A stretch of 64,000 nucleotides of DNA from Rhodococcus triatomae (GTDB taxonomy: Bacteria; Actinomycetota; Actinomycetes; Mycobacteriales; Mycobacteriaceae): positions 3,348,001 to 3,412,000 of the forward strand of contig NZ_CP048814.1 of the NCBI RefSeq assembly GCF_014217785.1, read 5' to 3'. The notes beneath the pieces are model-generated. The model was not told the DNA's origin and ran no database searches. It worked only from the letters and a program-made list of their open reading frames with translations. Both the position numbers and the translations under genes were made by a program. Below, piece after piece: positions 57,308 to 64,000 of this stretch. Every line of letters begins with the position of its first letter. Position 1 is the first letter of the stretch.

Positions 57308-58902
57308 CCGCACTCAACTCGACCCTGGACACCGGGTCGGACGAATACGCCGAGGCCGCGAAGGCCATGGCGGCCAAGCTCGACGAACTCGACACCGACT
57401 ACGCGAAGGCGCTCGGTGGTGGCGGCGAGAAGTACGTCGAGCGCCATCACAAGCGCGGCAAGTTGCTCGCGCGGGAACGGATCGAGTTGCTGCTCGACCC
57501 GGATTCGCCCTTCCTCGAGCTGTCGGCGCTGGCGGCCTGGGGCAGCGAGTTCCCGGTCGGAGCGAGTGTCGTCGTCGGGATCGGGGTCGTCGAGGGCGTC
57601 GAGTGCCTGATCGTCGCGAACGACCCGACGGTGCGCGGCGGAGCCAGTAACCCCTGGACACTGCGGAAAGTGTTCCGGGCCAACGAGATCGCCCAGCAGA
57701 ACCGCCTTCCGGTGATCTCGCTGGTCGAGTCCGGTGGTGCGGATCTGCCCACGCAGAAGGAAGTCTTCATCCCCGGCGGTAAGATGTTCCGGGACCTGAC
57801 CCGGGCATCGGCGGCCGGAATCCCCACCATCGCGCTGGTGTTCGGCAACTCCACGGCCGGCGGCGCATACATCCCCGGGATGTCCGACCACGTCGTCATG
57901 GTCAAGGAACGGTCCAAGGTCTTCCTCGCCGGGCCGCCCCTGGTGAAGATGGCCACCGGTGAGGAATCCGACGACGAGGCGCTCGGTGGAGCCGAGATGC
58001 ACGCCCGCACGTCCGGGCTCGCCGACTACTTCGCCGTCGACGAGCAGGACGCGATCCGTATCGGACGGTCGATCGTGCGCCGGCTCAACTGGACGAAGAA
58101 GGGGCCGGCACCGCGCGCGGAGATCGCCGAGCCGCTCGCCGATCCCGAGGACCTGCTGGGCATCGTCCCCACCGACCTGAAGATCCCGTTCGATCCGCGC
58201 GAGGTGATCGCCCGGATCGTCGACGGCTCGGACTTCGACGAGTTCAAACCGCTGTACGGCTCGTCCCTGGTGACCGGATGGGCGCAGCTGCACGGCTATC
58301 CCATCGGCATCCTCGCCAATGCGCGGGGCGTCCTGTTCAGCGAGGAGTCCCAGAAGGCCACCCAGTTCATCCAGCTGGCGAATCGCTCGAACACCCCGTT
58401 GCTGTTCCTGCACAACACCACCGGCTACATGGTGGGCAGGGAGTACGAGGAGGGCGGCATCATCAAGCACGGTGCGATGATGATCAACGCCGTCTCCAAC
58501 TCGACCGTTCCGCACCTGTCGATCCTCATGGGGGCGTCGTACGGTGCCGGTCACTACGGCATGTGCGGCCGCGCCTTCGACCCACGCTTCCTCTTCGCGT
58601 GGCCGAGCGCGAAGTCCGCGGTGATGGGCGGGGCGCAGCTAGCCGGCGTCATCTCCATAGTCGGCCGGGCCGCCGCGGAAGCGCGTGGCCAGGCCTTCGA
58701 CGAGGAGGCCGACGCCGGGATGCGCGCGATGATCGAGAACCAGATCGAGGCCGAGTCGCTTCCTGCCTTCCTGTCCGGCCGCATCTACGACGACGGCATC
58801 ATCGACCCCCGCGACACCCGCACGGTGTTGGGAATGTGCCTGTCCGCCATTGCCACCGCCCCGATCGAAGGCACCGCCAACTTCGGTGTCTTCCGTATGT
58901 GA
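57304..58902 (+). CDS. accD2: Acyl-CoA carboxylase carboxyltransferase (beta) subunit, AccD2-like
   Basis: A 532-residue carboxyltransferase that moves carboxyl from biotin to an acyl-CoA. It contains GGGEKYVERHHKRGKLLARE, SLVESGGADLPTQKEVFIPG, FGNSTAGGAYIPGMSDHVVM and LFLHNTTGYMVGREYEEGG. The long form and the GGADLPTQ motif place it with methylcrotonyl- and geranyl-CoA carboxylases rather than acetyl/propionyl-CoA types. ATG 57304 overlaps the fadE13 stop. The partner biotin subunit follows ten bases downstream. Confidence 0.93.
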   Translation: MTALNSTLDTGSDEYAEAAKAMAAKLDELDTDYAKALGGGGEKYVERHHKRGKLLARERIELLLDPDSPFLELSALAAWGSEFPVGASVVVGIGVVEGVECLIVANDPTVRGGASNPWTLRKVFRANEIAQQNRLPVISLVESGGADLPTQKEVFIPGGKMFRDLTRASAAGIPTIALVFGNSTAGGAYIPGMSDHVVMVKERSKVFLAGPPLVKMATGEESDDEALGGAEMHARTSGLADYFAVDEQDAIRIGRSIVRRLNWTKKGPAPRAEIAEPLADPEDLLGIVPTDLKIPFDPREVIARIVDGSDFDEFKPLYGSSLVTGWAQLHGYPIGILANARGVLFSEESQKATQFIQLANRSNTPLLFLHNTTGYMVGREYEEGGIIKHGAMMINAVSNSTVPHLSILMGASYGAGHYGMCGRAFDPRFLFAWPSAKSAVMGGAQLAGVISIVGRAAAEARGQAFDEEADAGMRAMIENQIEAESLPAFLSGRIYDDGIIDPRDTRTVLGMCLSAIATAPIEGTANFGVFRM

Positions 58903-58912
58903 GGAACGCGAG

Positions 58913-60901
58913 ATGTTCAGTACTGTTCTGGTCGCCAACCGCGGAGAGATCGCCCGCCGAGTGTTCGCCAGTTGCCGCGCCGCCGGTCTGGGCACGGTGG
59001 CGGTGTACTCCGACGCGGATGCCGACAGCCCACACGTCGCCGAGGCCGATGCCGCGGTGCGGCTGACGGGGAACACTCCGGCCGAGACCTATCTGCGCGG
59101 GGACCTCGTGATCGACGCCGCCCGGGCCGCCGGTGCGGACGCTGTCCACCCTGGCTACGGCTTCCTCTCCGAGAACGCCGAGTTCGCCCGCGCCGTCACC
59201 GATGCCGGGCTGACCTGGATCGGGCCACCGGTCGCGGCGATCGAGTCGATGGGGTCCAAGGTCGAGTCGAAGAAGCTGATGGACGCCGCCGGGGTTCCGG
59301 TACTCACCGAACTCGACCCGGAGTCGGTCACCGCCGAACACCTGCCCGTCCTGATCAAGGCGTCGGCAGGAGGCGGCGGCCGGGGTATGCGCGTCGTGCG
59401 GGAACTGTCCGCGCTCGCGGGAGAACTCGAGGCTGCTCGCCGGGAGGCCGAGTCGGCGTTCGGTGATCCCACGGTGTTCTGTGAGCGGTACCTGGAGACC
59501 GGCCGGCACATCGAGGTCCAGGTCATGGCCGACACACACGGAGCAGTGTGGGCGGTGGGCGAGCGGGAGTGCTCGATCCAGCGGCGGCACCAGAAGGTGG
59601 TCGAGGAGGCGCCGTCCCCACTCGTCGAACGCACTCCCGGTATGCGGGAGCGGCTGTTCGAGGCGTCGCGCCTGGCGGCAGGAGCCATCGGATACGAGGG
59701 CGCAGGCACGGTCGAGTTCCTCGCCGACGAGGAGGGGAACTTCTACTTCCTCGAGATGAACACCCGGCTGCAGGTGGAGCACCCGGTGACCGAGTGCACG
59801 ACCGGTCTCGACCTGGTGGATCTGCAGCTACAGGTCGCCGCGGGAGACCGACTTCCACTCGAACAGCCCTCGGTGCGTGGGCATTCGATCGAGGTACGGC
59901 TCTACGCCGAGGACCCGGCGCGGGACTGGCAACCGCAGAGCGGGACGGTGCACCGCATCGACGTTCCCGGTGTGGCCGCCGAGTTCGAGGTCCTGACACG
60001 TCCGGGTGTCCGGCTGGATTCCGGGGTCGTGGACGGATCCGTCGTGGGCGTGCACTACGACCCGATGCTGGCAAAGGTCATCTCGTTCGCACCGACTCGG
60101 GCGCAGGCGGCCCGGATGCTCGCCACGGCACTCGCACACTCGCGCATCCACGGGTTGCGCACGAACCGCGACCTGCTGGTGAATATCCTGCGTCACCCGG
60201 CGTTCCTGGCCGGCGACACCGACACCGCGTTCTTCACCCGGCACGGCCTGGACACGCTCTCCACACCGCTGGCGGACGATGTCGCCGAGGCGCTCTCGGC
60301 ACTGGCCGCCGCCCTCGCCGACGCGGCACGGAACCGAGCGGACGCGAGGGTCCTGGGCGGACTGCCCTCGGGCTGGCGCAACTTGCCGTCTCTACCGCAA
60401 CACAAGGTCTACGAGGGCGATACGGGCCCACGCGACATTCGGTACCGGCTCGGCCGGTACGGGCTGACCGCGGAGGGATTCGACGAGGTCGCTCTCGTGT
60501 CGGCGACGCCGGAGCGGGTGGTGCTCGACGTCGCCGGTCTGCGCCGTTCGTTCGACGTCGCCTGCTACGGATCACGGGTCCACGTCGACTCTCCTCTCGG
60601 TCCCGTGGCGCTGGAGATCCGCCCGCGCTTCGTCGACCCGGCCTCCGAGGTGGCGGCCGGTTCGTTGCTCGCACCGATGCCGGGGTCGGTGATCCGGCTC
60701 GGAGCGGAAGCCGGGGACACCGTGGTCGCCGGTCAGCCGATCCTGTGGCTCGAGGCGATGAAGATGGAACACACGATCACCGCTCCCGTCTCGGGCGTGC
60801 TCGCCGAACTCCCCGTGACCGTCGGCCAGCAGGTCGACGTCGGGTCGGTGCTCGCCGTGGTGGAAGCCGAAGCCGAAGCGACAGAACAGGAAGCGTCATG
60901 A
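58913..60901 (+). CDS. accA2: Acyl-CoA carboxylase biotin (alpha) subunit, AccA2-like
   Basis: A 662-residue biotin carboxylase fused to a biotin carrier domain. It begins MFSTVLVANRGEIARRVFAS; the ATP-grasp motif LIKASAGGGGRGMRVV is near residue 150, and ERECSIQRRHQKVVEEAPSP and NTRLQVEHPVTE follow. The carrier motif EAMKMEH places the biotinyl Lys at residue 617. A BT linker domain lies between. ATG 58913 has GAGGAAC upstream. With AccD it forms the 3-methylcrotonyl/geranyl-CoA-type carboxylase of the operon. Confidence 0.94.
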   Translation: MFSTVLVANRGEIARRVFASCRAAGLGTVAVYSDADADSPHVAEADAAVRLTGNTPAETYLRGDLVIDAARAAGADAVHPGYGFLSENAEFARAVTDAGLTWIGPPVAAIESMGSKVESKKLMDAAGVPVLTELDPESVTAEHLPVLIKASAGGGGRGMRVVRELSALAGELEAARREAESAFGDPTVFCERYLETGRHIEVQVMADTHGAVWAVGERECSIQRRHQKVVEEAPSPLVERTPGMRERLFEASRLAAGAIGYEGAGTVEFLADEEGNFYFLEMNTRLQVEHPVTECTTGLDLVDLQLQVAAGDRLPLEQPSVRGHSIEVRLYAEDPARDWQPQSGTVHRIDVPGVAAEFEVLTRPGVRLDSGVVDGSVVGVHYDPMLAKVISFAPTRAQAARMLATALAHSRIHGLRTNRDLLVNILRHPAFLAGDTDTAFFTRHGLDTLSTPLADDVAEALSALAAALADAARNRADARVLGGLPSGWRNLPSLPQHKVYEGDTGPRDIRYRLGRYGLTAEGFDEVALVSATPERVVLDVAGLRRSFDVACYGSRVHVDSPLGPVALEIRPRFVDPASEVAAGSLLAPMPGSVIRLGAEAGDTVVAGQPILWLEAMKMEHTITAPVSGVLAELPVTVGQQVDVGSVLAVVEAEAEATEQEAS

Positions 60902-62103
60902 GCGAAGGAACCTCCAGCTCCATCGAGAGCAGCTTCATCGAGAGCAGTTTCATCGAGAGCGAGGAGCGTAGGGAACTGCGCGCATCGGTGGCCAAGCTTG
61001 CCCAGCGCTACAACTACGTCGACTACGTGCTCCCGAGAGCGCGCCGGGGAGAGCCGCTCACCGAACTGTGGAACGAGGCGGGCAAACTCGGCTTCCTCGG
61101 GGTGAACCTGCCCGAGGAGTACGGCGGCGGGGGAGCGGGCATCTACGAACTGGCACTCGTGCAGGAGGAACTCGCGGCCCACGGGGCCGGCCTGCTGCTC
61201 GTGGTGGTGTCGCCGGCGATCTGCGGGACCATCATCGGAAAGTACGGGACGGCCGCGCAGAAGGAGCAGTGGCTGCCCGGGCTCGCCGACGGCTCGAAGA
61301 TCATGGCCTTCGGGATCACCGAGGCCGACGCCGGTTCCAACTCGCACCAGATCACGACCACCGCGCGCCGCGACGGTGACGACTGGATCCTGCGGGGGAA
61401 CAAGATCTACATCTCGGGTGTCGACCAGGCCGATGCCGTCCTGATCGTCGCTCGCACCGAAGATGCCAAGACCGGCAAGCTACGGCCCGCCTTGTTCATC
61501 GTCCCCACGGACGCCGAGAACTTCCAGCGCACGCAGATGGACATGGACATCATCGAGCCGGATCACCAGTTCATGCTGTTCCTCGACGACGTCCGGCTGC
61601 CCGCCGACGCCCTCGTCGGCGAACCGGATGCGGCCCTGATGCAGTTGTTCGCCGGGCTCAACCCGGAGCGGATTCTCGGCGCGGCGATGGCCGTCGGCAT
61701 GGGACGCTACGCGATCGACGCCGCGGTGAAGTATGCCAACGAGCGCAGTGTCTGGAAGACGGCGATCGGTGCGCACCAGGGTATTTCGCATCCGCTTGCT
61801 CAGGTGAAGATCGAACTCGAGCTCGCGAAGCTGATGATGCGCAAGGCCGCGGTCCTCTACGATTCCGGCGACGACTTCGGTGCCGCAGAGGCTGCCAACA
61901 TGGCCAAGTACGCTGCGGCAGAGGCGAGTATCAAGGCATTGGACCAGGCCATCCAGACGCACGGCGGAGCCGGGCTCACCGAGGAGTACGGGCTGGCCGC
62001 GATGCTGGGCGCGGCCCGGATCGCCCGGGTGGCGCCGGTGAGCCGCGAGATGATCCTGAACTTCGTGTCCCAGCACTCGCTGGGTCTGCCGAAGTCGTAC
62101 TGA
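60898..62103 (+). CDS. fadE12: Acyl-CoA dehydrogenase, FadE12-like
   Basis: A 401-residue acyl-CoA dehydrogenase and second of the operon. Motifs include VNLPEEYGGGGAGIYELALV, IMAFGITEADAGSNSHQITT and WILRGNKIYISGVDQADAVL, then IQTHGGAGLTEEYGLAAMLG near the C-terminus. The N-terminus carries a short repeat ESSFIESSFIESE encoded by 15-bp DNA repeats at about 60920-60960. Overlaps accA2 by four bases. Its order is the same as Rv0972c, between accA2 and echA7. Confidence 0.92.
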   Translation: MSEGTSSSIESSFIESSFIESEERRELRASVAKLAQRYNYVDYVLPRARRGEPLTELWNEAGKLGFLGVNLPEEYGGGGAGIYELALVQEELAAHGAGLLLVVVSPAICGTIIGKYGTAAQKEQWLPGLADGSKIMAFGITEADAGSNSHQITTTARRDGDDWILRGNKIYISGVDQADAVLIVARTEDAKTGKLRPALFIVPTDAENFQRTQMDMDIIEPDHQFMLFLDDVRLPADALVGEPDAALMQLFAGLNPERILGAAMAVGMGRYAIDAAVKYANERSVWKTAIGAHQGISHPLAQVKIELELAKLMMRKAAVLYDSGDDFGAAEAANMAKYAAAEASIKALDQAIQTHGGAGLTEEYGLAAMLGAARIARVAPVSREMILNFVSQHSLGLPKSY

Positions 62104-62113
62104 GGGAGCGGAC

Positions 62114-62905
62114 ATGACCGACAGCGAGGCCACGAGGGTGGACGCGGCGGAGGACGACCGGTACGTGCGTTACCACGTCGACTCGGGCCGGGCGACGCTC
62201 ACTCTCGACTCACCACACAACCGCAACGCGATCTCCCAGCGCCTGGTGACCGAACTCCACGAGGGGCTCGCCGCCGCAGCAGCGGACGACGACGTTCGCG
62301 TGGTCGTGCTCACGCACACCGGTGGCACGTTCTGCGCGGGCGCGGACCTGTCCGATGCGTCGGCCGACTTCGAGACCCGGACGATGCAGATGGCGGATCT
62401 GCTGCGTGCGATCCTCGAACTGCCCAAGCCGGTGATCGCGCAGATCGACGGGCACGTGCGGGCCGGGGGGATGGGTCTGGTCGCCGCGTGCGATCTCGCG
62501 GTGGCGGGGGACTCGACCACGTTCGCACTCACCGAGGCGCGGCTCGGGCTGGCACCGTCGATCATCTCGCTCACCGTTCTGCCTCGCCTGACCTCCCGGG
62601 CGGCGAGCCGGTACTTCCTCACGGGCGAGAAGTTCGGCGCCCACGAGGCCGAGGCGATCGGGCTGATCTCCGAGGCGTCGGGCGATCCCGCCCGCACCGT
62701 CGCCGAGATCGTCGGCGACATCCGGGCCGGATCCCCGCAGGGGCTGGCCGCGTCGAAGGCGCTCACGACTCGCCCGATCCTCGCCGACTTCGATCGATCC
62801 GCGACCACGCTCGCCGCCGAGTCGGCCCGCCTGTTCTCCTCGGACGAGGCGCGGGAGGGCATGATGGCATTCCTGCAGAAGCGCCCACCCGCCTGGGCCG
62901 GGTAG
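62114..62905 (+). CDS. echA7: Enoyl-CoA hydratase, EchA7-like
   Basis: A 263-residue crotonase. The oxyanion-hole parts are TFCAGADLSDAS and GHVRAGGMGLVAACDLAVAG, and the Glu in ALTEARLGLAPS is the probable catalytic residue. By position it would hydrate the carboxylated unsaturated CoA (methylglutaconyl- or isohexenylglutaconyl-CoA type), as LiuC/AtuE do. ATG 62114 has GAGGGAG upstream, ten bases after the fadE12 stop. Confidence 0.9.
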   Translation: MTDSEATRVDAAEDDRYVRYHVDSGRATLTLDSPHNRNAISQRLVTELHEGLAAAAADDDVRVVVLTHTGGTFCAGADLSDASADFETRTMQMADLLRAILELPKPVIAQIDGHVRAGGMGLVAACDLAVAGDSTTFALTEARLGLAPSIISLTVLPRLTSRAASRYFLTGEKFGAHEAEAIGLISEASGDPARTVAEIVGDIRAGSPQGLAASKALTTRPILADFDRSATTLAAESARLFSSDEAREGMMAFLQKRPPAWAG

Positions 62906-62971
62906 ACGGCGGCCGGGCCGGATCCAGGACGAGGTGGATCCAGGAAGAGGTATCGAGGAAGAGGACGGAAC

Positions 62972-63577
62972 ATGACGCGTGAACCCAAGCAGGACCGGAG
63001 TCGGGTCACGCGCCTACGGCTGCTCGAGTCGACGATCGACTGCCTCGCCGAGTTGGGATGGGGTGCGACGACGGTGAGCGTCGTCGCCGAGCGGGCCGGT
63101 GTCTCCCGCGGCGCCACCCAGCACCACTTCCCCACCCGGGAGGATCTCATCACCGCGGCCCTCGAGTACATGTTCGACGCCCGGATGGAGGAGGCGCGGC
63201 GGGAGTCGGCCGCGCTGCCGACGGGCGCCGGCCGCACCGAGGCCGTCGTGTCACGGCTCGTCGACTACTACACCGGGACGCTCTTCAAGGCCGCACTGCA
63301 GGTATGGACGGCGGCGGCGGCGGACCCGGAACTGCGGGCGCGCGTCCTGCCGCTCGAGGAGCGGTTCGGACGGATCGCGCACCGCACCGCGGTCGAGCAT
63401 CTCGGGGTCGACGACAAGGATCCGCTCACCCACCGCCTCGTGCAGGCGACGCTCGACCTGGCCCGCGGGCTGGGTCTGGCCGACGTCCTCAACGACGACT
63501 CCCGCCGCAGGAGCGAGATCGTGCGGCAGTGGTCCCTCCAACTCGACATCGCACTCGCCGCGTCGTCCCGCGCCTGA
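62972..63577 (+). CDS. TetR family regulator of the catabolic operon
   Basis: A 201-residue TetR protein. The helix-turn-helix is RLRLLESTIDCLAELGWGAT, VSVVAERAGVSRGATQHHF and PTREDLITAALEYM; a helical effector domain follows with FKAALQVWTAAAADPELRAR. It is the last gene of the operon, 66 bp after echA7 and in the same direction, so it can be produced with its target genes and repress them through the palindrome at 53603-53616. The effector is expected to be an acyl-CoA pathway intermediate, which is an inference. Confidence 0.9.
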   Translation: MTREPKQDRSRVTRLRLLESTIDCLAELGWGATTVSVVAERAGVSRGATQHHFPTREDLITAALEYMFDARMEEARRESAALPTGAGRTEAVVSRLVDYYTGTLFKAALQVWTAAAADPELRARVLPLEERFGRIAHRTAVEHLGVDDKDPLTHRLVQATLDLARGLGLADVLNDDSRRRSEIVRQWSLQLDIALAASSRA

Positions 63578-63592
63578 CGTCGCGACCGTGGG

Positions 63593-63598
63593 TAGAGT
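63593..63598 (+). promoter_or_regulatory. Leaderless -10 element of lipoprotein gene
   Basis: TAGAGT, then seven bases and GTG 63606; identical spacing to ubiE and the polyprenyl synthase gene. Confidence 0.5.
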
Positions 63599-63605
63599 CA
63601 CCGGC

Positions 63606-64000
63606 GTGTGGAGGAGAGCGGGGGCAGTGGCCGCGGTGTCGGCCGTGACGCTCGTCGCCGCCTGCGGTGACGGCGGCGATTCGCCGTCCCCGGTGCCCAC
63701 CGGCGCGCCCACGGCCTCCGAGCCGACCGATCCCGGCCCCTTCCTCGGCGAATGCGGCTCGGTGACCGACGACGAGGTCGCCGCGGCTTTCGCGATGCCT
63801 CCGTTCACCATGATCACCCGCAACTCGGTGGGCTGTGAGTGGGAGGTCGGCGGTCTCGGCGGCCCCAGCGTGACCTTCTCCTGGTACCGCGGCAGTCCGA
63901 TCGGCCGCGAACGGGCCGGGTCCGAACTCATCGGCAGGCCCGCCCAGGACATCTCGATCGACGGCAATCCGGGATTCATCGCCTCCTCGTCGGGCATTCT
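63606..64000 (+). CDS. DUF3558-like lipoprotein, truncated by the window end
   Basis: A partial gene of 131 residues that continues past the window. GTG 63606 begins MWRRAGAVAAVSAVTLVAAC, a short lipoprotein signal with lipobox LVAAC at Cys20, followed by a Pro/Ser/Thr linker and FLGECGSVTDDEVAAAF, VGCEWEVGG and RAGSELIGRPAQDISIDGNP, the pattern of DUF3558 extracytoplasmic proteins. Its function is unknown; the family is common in mycolate-containing actinobacteria. Confidence 0.8.
   Translation, partial: MWRRAGAVAAVSAVTLVAACGDGGDSPSPVPTGAPTASEPTDPGPFLGECGSVTDDEVAAAFAMPPFTMITRNSVGCEWEVGGLGGPSVTFSWYRGSPIGRERAGSELIGRPAQDISIDGNPGFIASSSGI

Overview
The window looks like core chromosome of a high-GC, mycolic-acid-bearing actinobacterium, most likely Rhodococcus or a close relative. 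The reasons are a mycobacterial-type gene order, a complete Mce lipid-import operon, HadA/HadB-type mycolate dehydratases, a mycothiol-dependent-type enzyme, frequent GTG starts and many apparently leaderless promoters. The genus is an inference. I see no insertion sequence, prophage, CRISPR array or other mobile element.

Region by region: 1-5.7 kb holds a small membrane protein, a frameshifted DUF2236 oxygenase divergent from a TetR regulator, a VOC protein, a cyclopropane/mycolate-type methyltransferase, menB and an ABM-domain protein. 5.7-17.3 kb is a menaquinone and isoprenoid block: thioesterase, menC, an uncharacterised protein, an iron-linked flavin reductase, menD, a DUF3592 protein, mannosyltransferase mgtA, a PAP2 phosphatase, ubiE/menG, menJ-like reductase, polyprenyl diphosphate synthase and htpX. 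17.3-24.4 kb is the translation block: yajQ, tRNA-Tyr, -Thr and -Met, rpmG, hadA-hadB, tRNA-Trp, secE, nusG, rplK, rplA, rplJ and rplL. 24.6-36.4 kb is one transcription unit for an Mce transporter: ATPase mceG/mkl, two YrbE permeases, MceA to MceF and two Mce-associated membrane proteins. 37.1-44.7 kb is rpoB-rpoC.

45-53.6 kb is a mixed stretch: TetR, SixA phosphatase, acyl-ACP thioesterase, ferredoxin-NADP reductase fprB, quinone oxidoreductase, PaaI thioesterase, an unknown protein, a DMT exporter, a secreted GH16 enzyme and an SDR. 53.6-63.6 kb is a tightly overlapped catabolic operon resembling Mycobacterium fadE13-accD2-accA2-fadE12-echA7. It is headed by a frameshifted mycothiol-type enzyme and an AtuA-like protein and ends in a TetR gene. 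A truncated lipoprotein closes the window.

The observations most worth following are the AtuA-like acyl-CoA carboxylase operon with its palindromic upstream site, a 34-bp hairpin-forming tandem repeat that duplicates the rpoC stop region, a 22-bp tandem repeat ahead of rpoB, a recurrent TANNNT-6/7 nt-GTG/ATG leaderless promoter layout, a candidate IdeR box, and two single-base frameshifts in C/G runs.
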